64,000 nt of DNA from Calonectria ilicicola (lineage: Eukaryota; Ascomycota; Sordariomycetes; Hypocreales; Nectriaceae). The notes beneath the pieces are model-generated. The model worked only from the letters and a program-made list of their open reading frames with translations, made no database searches and had not been told where the DNA came from. Positions 46,620 through 57,324 of this stretch are shown in pieces; the first letter of the stretch is position 1, and the number at the start of each line of letters is the position of its first letter. The position numbers and the translations under genes are program-made. The stretch is taken from contig CP085828.1 of NCBI GenBank assembly GCA_020809705.1, positions 3,720,001-3,784,000 on the forward strand, in the 5' to 3' direction.

Positions 46620-46933
46620 TGGGATTAAACCGCAAAAGCGGGTGCAACAACAGGAGCGAGAGTTTATTCGGACAATGACCTGTTATTTTGTGAACGGTTT
46701 CTATAGTTTTTTATTCTTTTTATCATTATTCAAGAATCATGAATTCCTCTATACAACTATTCATCAATCCCCTCACCTGTAATGCATGTAATGACTGTAT
46801 CCTCCACAATCCCAGTAGCTTCAGCCAAAGTCAACATTGCGGAACGAAGTTGGCAGATGGCTACCTTTGGTTCATCTCTCACAAGCTCTGTACAGTGCTT
46901 CTGTAAAAGCACAAAAACCTCTACCAGAAATTT
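46620..46933. other. Convergent 3' region after the P450
   Basis: Short A/T-rich flank between two converging genes; nothing else is visible. Confidence 0.5.
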
Positions 46934-47260
46934 CTAGTTTTTTAGGTTTGCTTCAAAACCAAGTTGCTCATACTCGATGCGGATGCTATAGTCTCTGTCT
47001 GTAATTCGATACTTGAGCGAAGCGCCCGTTGCCTCGACTTGGCCTTGGCTTGGAAATGAGATGAGGATTTCTTTCTCGTCCATTTGATATGTCGCTTTCG
47101 CAATAGATCTAATCATATTCTCAATCCAAAACATGGCTGTTATATAGCGCCTCTCAGAAAATTGTATAAGCGCAAAGCCCATATACTCAGCAAGCGATAT
47201 CGCAGCCTCTTTTGAGATGCATAAGCAATGACACGGCTCTGTTATTAGATCTATGCCCAT
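46934..47260 (-). CDS. Small protein of unknown function downstream of the HAD hydrolase
   Basis: The frame is open from 47335, overlapping the end of the HAD gene in another phase, but the first ATG is at 47260, 55 bases after the HAD stop. From there it encodes 108 residues. The composition is protein-like (segments such as ALIQFSERRYITAMFWIENM), with no signal peptide and no domain I recognise. It could be a separate small gene, a C-terminal exon of the HAD gene, or the remains of a fused domain separated by a frameshift. Its position right behind the HAD gene on the same strand suggests a common origin. The start and even the existence of the protein are uncertain. Confidence 0.33.
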   Translation of the reverse strand: MGIDLITEPCHCLCISKEAAISLAEYMGFALIQFSERRYITAMFWIENMIRSIAKATYQMDEKEILISFPSQGQVEATGASLKYRITDRDYSIRIEYEQLGFEANLKN

Positions 47261-47315
47261 CCCTGCAACAATCAATCGACCTTGAATGGAAGTAATGCGC
47301 GGTTCAAGTCGGGGG

Positions 47316-48041
47316 CTAGATGCCCATGTGACCAAGAAGTTGACTCATATGGCGTATTACATGTATATCTTTCCCAGATACAGGTATCCGAGATTTTCCG
47401 GACATGGGTGCGTACAGAATAGCACTCAATTGTGCATCCAAAGCACCTTTGATATCTGACTCGACAGAGTCACCGATCATATAGGTCATGTGTAGAGGAG
47501 CATCAAGTTTCTTGATGGCAATTTGGAAAATGCCAATATCAGGTTTGGGAGATCCTGCCTCCTCAGAGGTGATAATGAAGTCGAAAAAATGAAATATCCC
47601 GATAGCCTTAGCTTTTGCCACCTGGTCACCTATCCGTCCGTTGATAATGATGGCGAGGCGGTATCCATGTTCTCGGAGCCTGGATAGAGTCTCGATGCTT
47701 CCTGGTGTCGCCCTTCGGTTGCCCTGGTACGCAGGTTTGTATGTGTCACAGAACTCCTTGATCTCGTCCAGTTTTGGTTCAGGGAACCCAAGATTGGCGA
47801 AAAAGAAGCGGATCTTTACAGCATCTGTTTCCTCATGGGTGATTTTATCGTCAAGATAAAGATCAAAAGCTTGTTGAAGGCTTTCATTGTACCGGCTAGC
47901 CAAGGTTTCAAGTCTGTAACCTGAAAAAGCAGGGAATTTCTGTTGCACCGCAGAAATAGCTGCCTGTAAGGAATGGAGATGGTCAAAAAGAGTGTTGTCC
48001 AAGTCAAAGAAGACAACTTTATTCGATGGCACTGCTTCCAT
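47316..48041 (-). CDS. HAD-superfamily hydrolase, YjjG/haloacid-dehalogenase-like, motif II altered
   Basis: A single-exon protein of 241 residues starts at the ATG at 48041 (GCCATGG). Motif I is FFDLDNTLFD with nucleophile Asp13 and acid Asp15. Motif III lysine is Lys166 in GSPKPD, and motif IV is GDSVESD with Asp191 and Asp196. A helical cap of about 80 residues follows motif I. These features and the length fit pyrimidine-nucleotidase-like or haloacid-dehalogenase-like phosphatases (YjjG type), which remove phosphate or halide from small molecules. The oddity is motif II: IIINGRIG (131-138) has Ile133 where the family has Thr or Ser just before Asn-Gly. That residue normally binds the phosphate, so activity may be changed or weak. 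The gene has no intron. It lies tail to tail with the P450, with one small open frame between them. Confidence 0.9.
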   Translation of the reverse strand: MEAVPSNKVVFFDLDNTLFDHLHSLQAAISAVQQKFPAFSGYRLETLASRYNESLQQAFDLYLDDKITHEETDAVKIRFFFANLGFPEPKLDEIKEFCDTYKPAYQGNRRATPGSIETLSRLREHGYRLAIIINGRIGDQVAKAKAIGIFHFFDFIITSEEAGSPKPDIGIFQIAIKKLDAPLHMTYMIGDSVESDIKGALDAQLSAILYAPMSGKSRIPVSGKDIHVIRHMSQLLGHMGI

Positions 48042-48334
48042 GGCGTCGTCGTAGATGCAATGTTCTGTGTGACACAATTTGAAAATAAAGTGAGTTCATG
48101 AATGGGAAAAAATTGCTTCTTTGAATTGAATATGGTTGGCGGGATCAAGGACCATGGTAGCCATAACTGGTGGCCGACACCTTGTTGGCGTCTTGGAGTA
48201 GAGAAACCTTGAAGGCTTATCGGGGAACCCGCCACTACTTACGGGATCGAAACCACTTCTCCATTTACATTATACAATAAACTTGAATAATCATTGCTGC
48301 ACGATGGGTGATTGTGCCGAGTAACTGTACTTGA

Positions 48335-48853
48335 ACAGCTTCATCCATCACCCACTCCATCTCAGAACAGTGTGGCGATGATCGCCGTCAATCGTCCGAG
48401 GTCATCGCCACGAATCAAATTTGCCCGAAATATGCCATCATTGTCGTAGAAATCGATAATTCATATGGAAATGCCGCCATTGGTCCCAGATGTTCGGCTC
48501 CGTGGACGCTAGTTGAGGAGATTGATTTCATTGGGCAATTGGGGCTCGGTTCGGCAGATGTGCGAGACTGGTACATACAGATTTCAACGATGGTGTATGC
48601 TAACGGGCCCCCACCCCCCATCGGGGCCTTTGTTGGAGAAGAAGGTGGAGAAGTGGTTTTGGAGTGCCTGGGTCGCGAGAGGAGCACATCTCTGCTGATA
48701 TATGGCTACCTACAGCGAGAGAGTATCGACGCCGGGAGATGGGTACAGCATCTACGCCCAAAAAAGCGGTTCGCGATGGCGGCCAAAAGAGTCGCAGCAT
48801 CAACTGTACGGTCTAAAAACAAGGAACAACCGGGGTATCTAAACATTAAATAG
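48335..48853 (+). pseudogene. Open protein-like frame without a start codon, gene remnant or 3' exon
   Basis: From 48335 to a stop at 48853 one frame stays open for 172 codons and reads like protein. It includes YAIIVVEIDNSYGNAAIGP, ADVRDWYIQISTMVYANGPP and a basic C-terminal end. No ATG occurs in frame until 48590, which would leave only 87 residues. I could not find an upstream exon whose donor fits the required phase. It may be the last exon of a gene whose first exon I missed, or a truncated copy. I do not recognise the family. Confidence 0.33.
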
Positions 48854-49224
48854 AATAACAAAAAACTCCGGGAGCTATCAACTGTGCCACACAATATCTC
48901 ATGCGCCGCTCGCAGCCCGTGTTATCACTCTCTGAACTGAGCCCCATTTACCATTTGCGGAGGCGGGGGCCCCACCCACTCTGAGCCGAACCGAGATCCC
49001 CAGATCTTGGGGAAACACACTGTGTTCGGATCCCCGCCATGGGAATAGACCAACGGCTCGGAGATGGACGACGTTGGGGAATGGGAGCCTCGCTTATTCG
49101 GGGCGTTGAATAGTTCGGAGAGACATGACTATAACTACCTCTCCTCCCACGTCTTCAACGACGGCCTCTCCCCGTGCTCTCTCTCCTACACAACCATTGA
49201 CCAAAGCACAAGGGAACCGCAACC
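48854..49224. other. Promoter region of the MFS transporter
   Basis: Between the open frame ending at 48853 and the transporter start lies C-rich leader DNA. I see no distinct control site. Confidence 0.45.
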
Positions 49225-50953
49225 ATGTCGGGCCCAGCCAAGCATCATCTCGATGCCGACATTGAGCATCTAGAAGTCCACAAGGTCGGTGTCGAGACCG
49301 GCGATGGACACGCTGGGCACATTGAAGGCAACGCGTTGCTCTTTGACAAGCAGGGCCAAGTCCGCAAAATCCCAGTGCCCTCGTCGGATCCCAATGACCC
49401 ACTAAATTTTCGGACATGGGAAAAGTATGGCGTCGTGTTTTGCTGTTGCTGGTTCTCTATTATGGGTCTCTCTCTGGCCAGTGGTCTGGGCCCCATTCTC
49501 AATACCATGTTTGAGATGTATCTCCCTCAGGGATACACCTCTGATCAGATTACGTTCCTGATCACACTACCAACTCTGTGCATTGGCTTGGGTAAGTTGA
49601 GCATCTGGTCGCATCTGATAAACCATCAACTAACAGCTTTTCCAAGGAAACTACCTTATCCTTCCCTTGTCTTTGGCCTTTGGTCGCAGGCCCGTCTTTC
49701 TCATCTCCATGGTAATCTTGCTTGCTGCAACCATCGGTGCTGCGACTCAAAACAGTTACGATGGACACCTCGCGGCACGAGTTATTCAGGGTCTGGCTAC
49801 TGGCACGTCCGAGTCGCTGCTCCCTCTCATGTTGACTGAGGTCACCTTCCTACACGAACGAGCGCGCATCTTTGGCCTCTACTGGATGGTCCAGAACGCA
49901 CTCAGCTCCACCATCAACCTCACCGCATCATACCTAAACGCCGACTTGGGATGGCGCTGGTACTACTGGGTTTTTGTCATTACTGTTGCTGTGGGCTTGG
50001 TCATTGCCTTCTTCTTCGCCTTTGAGACGCAGTTCACTCGTCCGGCGGCCAGTCTTGATGGTCAGCTTGTCTTCACTGACGAGTTTGGTGTGACCCGCAT
50101 CATCCCAGACTCGGAGGCTCAAGACTATTTGGAGCGCATGAATCAAGAGGGCATGTCGCTCCCCAATCCCGACGAAAGTGTGACAACTGTCAGAAAATCC
50201 TACTCGGAGCGCCTCAAGCCATGGTCGCAAGCCCAGCCACGCCCTTTGCGTATCATGCTTCTGAGCTGGCTGCACATGCTTGAAAGCTTGAGTTCCCCTG
50301 GAATCTTGTACTCTGTCCTGACTTCCTCTATTGTTCTCGGTTGCGCTGTCGGAATGTCTCTGACCTACAACACTGTCCTGATGCAAAACTACCATTGGCA
50401 AGCCAAGAATGTGGGATTGATCAACATTGGTGGTATTGTTGGTGCTCTGCTTGGCATGCTGTACTGCACATTCTTGGGTGAGCCATTCGTCATGTGGCTG
50501 GCTCGCCGCAACCATGGTGTTCACAAACCCGAGCACCACCTTTTGACCATGATTCCTCCTGCCATTGTTGGCGTGGGCATGCTGCTGCTATACGGCTTCA
50601 CCGCAGATGGAGGTCCCTCGTGGTGGGCTCCGTACTTGGGTTGGACATTCTTCCAGCTTTCATTTACTGCCATCATCATTGTCTCCACCACATTTGCATC
50701 CGAGGCCGCTCCCAAGCACCCGGGTCCAGCTCTAGTGGTGGTTGTGGGTACCAAAAACATTGTTTCATTTGGTGTGACATATGGACTCACTCCCATGGTT
50801 GAGAACCACGGCTACAAATGGGCATTCGGCGTGCTGTCTGGCATCTTTGGTGCCATTTTCCTTCTTGGTATCCCTGTCTATATGCTGAACCCCAGATGGC
50901 GCCAGTACATGTCAGAGAAGGAAGCAAAGAAAGGCATCCTCACTGTGGATTAA
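49225..50953 (+). CDS. Major facilitator superfamily transporter, DHA1-like
   Basis: Exons 49225-49591 and 49647-50953, joined over a 55-base intron with a CTAAC branch site, give 557 residues. A hydrophilic N-terminus of about 65 residues ends with DPNDPLNFRTWEKY, a phrase common in fungal DHA1 proteins. About twelve hydrophobic segments follow. The loop between the second and third carries LAFGRRP (132-138), the usual MFS motif A region. A long cytosolic loop (about 255-325) lies between the sixth and seventh segments. The transporter is probably a proton antiporter or uniporter of the plasma membrane; similar fungal proteins (HOL1-like, drug efflux) take varied organic cations and drugs. 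The substrate cannot be told. Its nearness to a catabolic-type P450 allows, but does not prove, a link. Confidence 0.92.
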
Positions 50954-51417
50954 TGTCAAATTATAAGTATACATTGTGAAAGGGCGAAGAATATTAGGTA
51001 CATGTACATTTTAAACGAGTCCATGATCATAAAGATGAAGACTTTATTTTGATCTTCTATCTTCTAAGAATGAAAAGAATACATCACACTGTAGCAAATT
51101 TCACACAGCAAGTACTTCCCGACTTGAAAAACGGTCTCACAGTTCACTATCATAAAAAGAAACGTATATGTTAGCGAAGAGCATTCAGTCATGAGCTCTT
51201 AAATGATCTTTGTATTTTGAGAAAGCCCACTAAGGGAATGGATTATTCGTTATCGTTATTTTCATAGAACTAAACTCCAGAAGCAACCTAGGGTGCTTGT
51301 TCGTAGTCCACCATACCTCTACTTGGGCATACATCAACAGCACGCCCGATCAGATATCTCATCTCTCATAGTAACCCACCAGATAGTTTGTAGTGATATC
51401 GGAGGCTCATCAGCCAT
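50954..51417. other. Convergent 3' region after the MFS gene
   Basis: A/T-rich 3' flanks of two converging genes; nothing else is supported. Confidence 0.5.
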
Positions 51418-51987
51418 TTAGAGCTCTTGGCTCTTGGAGTCAGGGTTGTAGACAACCTTGATGACGATACCATGGGGTGTGAAGGGACCCTTCTTGTATT
51501 CATCAGAGTGGTATGCGGGGTTGGTGGCGTTGAACTGAACGCCATAGGAACCACCATCGTTGGTAGATTGGCCATCTCTCTGGCAAGCGCCATAGATGCT
51601 CTTGGCGTCTGCTGCACCGCCATCAATGGTGTTGGCAATGTCCTCATAGAGGACCTTGGAGTCCTCAGTGGTGCTAATGTGCTTGGCCAGCACAAGAGCT
51701 GAGTCGCTTCGGTACACCTCCCACTCAGCACAGTTGGGAGCGTCCTTGGCAGTCATTGTCCAGTAGCGACCACCCTCGACCTCGCGGCCGTACTCGCGAA
51801 GGTAATCAGCGACATAGATGATGTCAAGAGGGTCAACCTTCTGGGGGGTGTCCCACTCGCCGTTGAAGCAGTGCAGCTCCTTGGTGTCCCAGCTGAAGCA
51901 CTCGTTGGTGTGAGCTGAGCCGGAAGCCGCAACGCCAACAGCGGCAAGCAGGGCGGCGGAGAGGTTGACGAGTCTGGAGGAAGGCAT
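51418..51987 (-). CDS. Small secreted cysteine-containing protein
   Basis: A single-exon protein of 189 residues starts at the ATG at 51987 (MPSSRLVNLS). A signal peptide is clear: a basic start, a hydrophobic run AALLAAVGVAA (11-21) and a likely cleavage after GSA (about residue 25). The mature part has four cysteines (30, 40, 86 and 135), enough for two disulphides, and is rich in Asp, Tyr and Gly. An FNATNP sequence fits one N-glycosylation site. The frame extends upstream to 52053, but that version buries the signal peptide and is less likely. I recognise no enzyme motif; proteins like this are common in the secretomes of plant- and insect-associated fungi. An effector role is possible but not shown. 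Confidence 0.8.
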   Translation of the reverse strand: MPSSRLVNLSAALLAAVGVAASGSAHTNECFSWDTKELHCFNGEWDTPQKVDPLDIIYVADYLREYGREVEGGRYWTMTAKDAPNCAEWEVYRSDSALVLAKHISTTEDSKVLYEDIANTIDGGAADAKSIYGACQRDGQSTNDGGSYGVQFNATNPAYHSDEYKKGPFTPHGIVIKVVYNPDSKSQEL

Positions 51988-54900
51988 GTTTGTGATGAGA
52001 TTGTGAGATGGTTTGTTTGTATGAGACTTCAGAGCGGGGATGGAAAACAGCACATGAACGAGCTATTTGTACGCGGGTTCTTGTTCCCCAGCTGGGCGCC
52101 TCCAGACCAGATCCATAGGCCAGATTCTTGGTCTGGTGGCTTGAGCTGTGAGATCTTGCTCAGCATATGGGGATGCCATTCCGTGAACATGATATGCTGG
52201 TTGCTATGCAGGACCCCACAGCGGCAGAGAGATCGCTTGGTTGCGGCGTCAATAGTCGCTGATCAAGCCGCCCCGATGAAAGGGCGGTTCCAAAGTCAAT
52301 CTCACGAGGAATGTTCCGTCGATCAAGGAATATCTCCCAATTTTCTACTGTTTCACGGTGGAGGGATGCCATCGTTCCTCAAGGTCTACCAGGGCAACAT
52401 CAAGCCAGCTTTGTCTAGAAAACCCGCCCCGAATTCAAATGAATACCACAAGTGTCTTTCCGAACCGAGTGCGGAGAATATGCCGCGTAACCACCCTTCC
52501 AGCTCGGTCCCTCGGAATTGAGTGAGCTTTTGTGAGACTGCGGCTGCAGGAGCACGATCCGTCGGCCTATGGCCAGTTTTCGTCTGAGACATGGCGGGCG
52601 GCTGGGAGCGACTAAGCTCTCTAGCTGACCGCTTATCGTCTCCAAAATCCCGCCTCCGGGTGGAGAGCCCACCCGAACCTATGAACAATTGTTGGCTGGA
52701 ACATGGGAGTCAGGGGAACCATTTTTTTTCCCGTGGGGATGAGAACTGCACTCGGGCGGCGTTTGGGCGGCAGCAGTCTGGGATACCCACGACTGTCGGG
52801 ATAAATAAAGAGACGTTGGGCTCTTGTCGCAGGAAAATCCCTCCAGTCAGACTGGTCAGCAGACCAAAAATAAGCTCTTCCACGCATCCCATTACGTATG
52901 AGTATATCAATTGCGCGACCATGTCACAAATTCAAGTCGTTGTACAGCAGCCAAGCCGCCCAGTCCTTGTAGCCTAGGAACTGATGTCTTAGCTTGAGCA
53001 CGGCAATTTTTACTTGCACACATTACTCAATTAGTTAGCTTTCGGATGACGACTTCACTCAGGTTTAAAGTGGGCAATGGTCTGCTTCAAGCTCTATAAG
53101 ATGCTTAATGGCTAACCTGCAACCCATGTTTCGCAGGTTTTCAAGACAATGTCCAATTATAGCACCCGTGTTCCATAGAACGAGTCAGCACGCCAGGTGC
53201 GTGAATAATCGCTGGGGACACTCACCTACGATGCGAGGGGATTCCGAGACATGGCGGCCCGTGACGAGAGTACGGCCGTAAAACATCACAACATGCGGGA
53301 TTCTTTCAAGCTCACTGTTTAAGTCAGCCGCCTGTCTGAGAATCGGTCCGAGATTGATTGCGATTCTTACAGGGGAAATCAGGTCATGATTCATCAGATC
53401 AGTCATATTCCAGTGTAGCTGTTGGGTGTGGTGTGGGAAAGAACTCGGCGGTACTTCCGACACGAGAGGTTCCAAGTACGCCTCAGTTGGAAACAACTCT
53501 TAGCGAAGCTTCCTGATACATGCATTTCATATCAGCAGTTTTTGAGACAAGACATGGCCTTTGACCCAGGTTATGAGGTCGTCGTGGGTTGAAAATCTGT
53601 ATTCTCGGCAACAACACACGCGACACCTTGACGGCCCGTATTCAAGGAAAATGTACCACTATGAGCAGCTCTGAGTCACACTGATTGTGGCTGTGTGTCT
53701 TTTTTTCGGAACTTGTTTCTTTTGATTGTCCGTCCATATCCACTGGGCTGTGGAAGTCTTTCATAAGCGGCCGATAAATGTCCGCTTATGAAATGAACCA
53801 TAGCATCAAAAGTCGCGATAGAGCTATTATTTAATTTCAAGTATTGAGGGTTTCAAAATTATTATTATCCAATGTACTAAATAGATATTCAAAATGGGAA
53901 CAAAAATATACGTGGATAGGTGAGTTGCTGTTCTCATTGTCTTGCATAGTCTGCACTGAGCTGCATCTAGTTTTGGTACTATAATTACATACATGCGCCT
54001 CGAAGTATCCACAAAAGGGATGCGCAAATTGTGTTTTTGAATATACCGATCCCGAATCACGTTGAAAATGTGGCTGTGAACATTGAAACCATCATTGCCA
54101 CAATAGTATATTATTTCATCTGTCACGAGGTTGGAAAAAGAAAGCAAAAAGCCTAATGCACATCATATCACAATCCCAAGTTTCATCACATTTCTCTAAA
54201 GTTTGTTAATTAAACTAATGGCACAACCTGAGACCGAAGAAAAAAATATTATCAGGTTAATTATGCACAACTGAAGCTTCACCCCCAACAATTCGACCGA
54301 ACCCCAAATCCTAATACTTGGGGTTGTGTGAAAGTGGTGTAGGGTAGACTCGGATTACTTGTAACCATCCAGACACATTCGTCGCACGATGTGTCTCCAA
54401 TTGATCAATTCACCCCTGTCTCATCGCTATCCCCCCCATAATGTTTAATGGTTCGGCAATTAATTTAGTACATAAAGGCTTGATTGAAGGGATCGCCAAT
54501 AGCATTTCAAGAACCGATGTTGGATTGCAAGCGGGGAAAACCTTCGCTAGTTGACGTTGCAGTAGGGAGGGGGCAGTTGGGTGCGCTTGGTCGGATAGTT
54601 GCCGGAGGGCAAAACTTAACTTTTGTTTTGGGCATTTCTGCAAGAGACAGGAGAAATGCGCAAGTATGAGGCAAATGATAATAGGCTATTTTCTATACCT
54701 TCGCGCGCGAGTCAAAATGCAGTTGGTGTGTGATGCAGAACTTAGGCAGACGTTGGGATGAGTAGGTTTCTTTCGGTTGCGGCAGAATAAACGAACCCCT
54801 GGCAGCCAGGACTACGCCCCTTGTCAATGCCGGTTTGGGGCAGCCGGTTGATCTGGCTTTATCTGGGTGGATGATACGTGATCTACGTGGGACGCATTAC

Positions 54901-57300
54901 GTTGTGCGTTGCGTATTGCCGGGGCCGTATGTGCGGTTGACTTGGAAGCGAAAGTTCAACCGGGGGGTTCGAGTTTCAAGCCTTATCGCCGGCCTAGGCA
55001 GCGTTTAACGAAAGAGGGTTCAATTCCGCCATGAGCAGAAAGGCCACCAATTCCGTCAAGCGAGTGACAATGGGCTTTACCCTGCAGAACACGGAGATGT
55101 CGGAGCAAAGGCGCATTTCCACGTGACGCGGCCTATTTGGGCTTGGGTTATTGATAGACTGGATTTATAGTACACACTAGGTCGTCTCAATGGGGAAAAT
55201 GCCAATAGGGGACATGGGATGGATGGTGGATGCAACACCGGGGGTGACTTCGCTTGGCGTGCCATGTCAGGGTTGACTGCTCTACTACCCTACACAAAAT
55301 AGGGCACACGCCGAACCAGGCCGACCAGCCATGTTTCTCCAGCCTATCTCCCTGCAGGCTCCTGTCAGCTTGGCCTCTGACGGGCTGGATACGATGTGGC
55401 CAGGCAGGATTTGGAAGCACATCTGGAAGGAGTAGGATCCGCAAGGAGCATGTTGCGGTGCGAGGGTCAGCAAGGGGATGACACGAGCTCCCCAGGGGAA
55501 CCTGCATGTCTCCCACGTGGATTCCTAGACCTGTCTCTTGATGTGACACAACGGAAGGATTAGGCATTAAAGAACAAAAAAAGACATATTGTTGACTATT
55601 TTCTCCCGAGGCAGTTGAGTTCATTCACCCCCTTGGTTGCCGAGGAGAAGAGCTGCTCACCCAAGGGCAACGCAGTAGCCAAGTTGAAGCCCGTGTCGAA
55701 AGCGTGTGCGTCTGTGTGTCTTTAACGGACAAGGGTAGCGGAAGTGAGCGAGGGGGCGAAGAGAGACAAGTGAGGGTCGGGCATTACCCCAAATGTCTCA
55801 AGAAGGAACAAAAGGGCCCAGAAATGTGGAGAGACGAGCAATCAATCGATCGAAGTCGTGGTAAACAAGCCTGCCAGATTTTAATGGGCCAAAAGGACGC
55901 GTTCCCTGGCACTTACAAGGCGAGACGGCTGTCACGTCATGTTGGTGGCGAAGAGGTGGATGGGGGATGGGGCAGGGCATTCATTGCATTACGTAGGCGC
56001 AGAGGCGTCAAAGCGAGCGAGAGAGCGAGAAGGAAAAAAAGAACAAGAAAAAAAAAAAGCTAATTGATAGCCAGGAACGGGAGTAACCCGTGAAAACTCT
56101 AACCTCTGATGAGCGGAAGGGTTCTGGAGTGAATGTCGAAGATTTTCGGGGGAATCGGAAGGGCTAGGTGCCCGGGCCACTCGACGGGCGTTTTTTACGA
56201 CGCGAGTACGGTAAGGTAGGTAGGACTACGAGGCTTTGCTTTGACCTTTTGAAAGTGCTTAGGTGGGGAACGAGGGAGCATGGGCCTGGGGGATCAGCGG
56301 CCTGGTCCGTCTGGAATATGTGAAGGGATTTTTCGATAAGTCCTTGCTTTGGGCAGCGCTGTGTAAATTGATGATGGCATGTGCCTGAACATGAGCCACC
56401 ATGTGGCGTTGGCGCGAGTGAGCCCGAGTTCTGGGCCGGGACGCGGGAATTGCGAGACATTTACTGGACGAAAAAAGTACGAGTTGGGAGTTGGAGGAGG
56501 GGAGTGCTGCTCCTGTGTGCCGGGCCGTGGTGGTGGTTGAATGTGGTGCGTGAGTGGTTGAGCCGGATAACTGGATGTGGCCTGGTGCTTGCTTGCTTGC
56601 TGGGCCTCGGGGGCGGGGTCGTGTCGCCTGCTGCCCTGCCGTGTCTTGGTGTCGTACATGCTGCTGTGATTGACTCTCCTGGCGATGACGGGTTTTTGGC
56701 GTGTCTGAGTGACACACGAGGGGACAGGGGACCGACCACGTGAAAGGAAGGGGATCCCTTCCCTCCCATCCCCCGGTTCCCCCAGGCATAGCAGCCAGAG
56801 ACCTTGGGCTTAGCAGAGCATATCGGCACCGGACTGGAGCGGGCGGGTCGGGAAACAAACGGCAGGGCGGGAAGCGGAGGGAAAGTCAAACAAAAGAGAG
56901 TTGGTTGAAAGTCGGGAGGAGGCGAGCAAACAGTCCGTCCTCAGCCCTGGAAGCCTGTCCGGCTGCTATCAAACGCATGAGTGCACAGGACCCTTGGGAG
57001 GGGTTTCTTCTTCTCCTCTCTCAAAGCCCTACAAAAAAGCAAAGGGGAACAATATAGGGTAAAACTAAACCTGATGATTATAAATAAAAACTAACCAAAT
57101 ACAACAAATAAAAAACCAACGTGCGTTTGCTTGTCACGTTTAGCCTCGGGTTAGGTGCATCAGGTATTTTCTTGCATTCAACCTCGGGGCTTTTTTTTTC
57201 TCTTTCCTGACAGTGCTCACGGGGGCGTGTGTCCGGGCCGTCAGGCTCGAGTCTCGGACCGCCGGTGCTCAAAGTTTGTGAATTAATTAGGCCGTGAGTG

Positions 57301-57324
57301 CGTGTGTATGTGTGTGTGTGTGTG
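57301..57324. repeat. GT-dinucleotide microsatellite
   Basis: An almost uninterrupted GT tract with one A interruption lies in non-coding DNA. Confidence 0.85.

Noticed and set aside
44394..51987. Secondary-metabolite cluster around the P450, HAD hydrolase and MFS transporter
   Set aside because: No polyketide synthase, peptide synthetase, terpene synthase or pathway regulator is present, so a cluster call would rest on adjacency alone.
52921..52977. Short frame with an ATAAATA box about 120 bases upstream
   Set aside because: It encodes only 18 residues and I could not find a second exon in phase; it is mentioned only in the gap entry.
53185..53496. 103-residue minus-strand frame
   Set aside because: No recognisable family, no supporting introns and isolated in A/T-rich DNA; not enough to call a gene.
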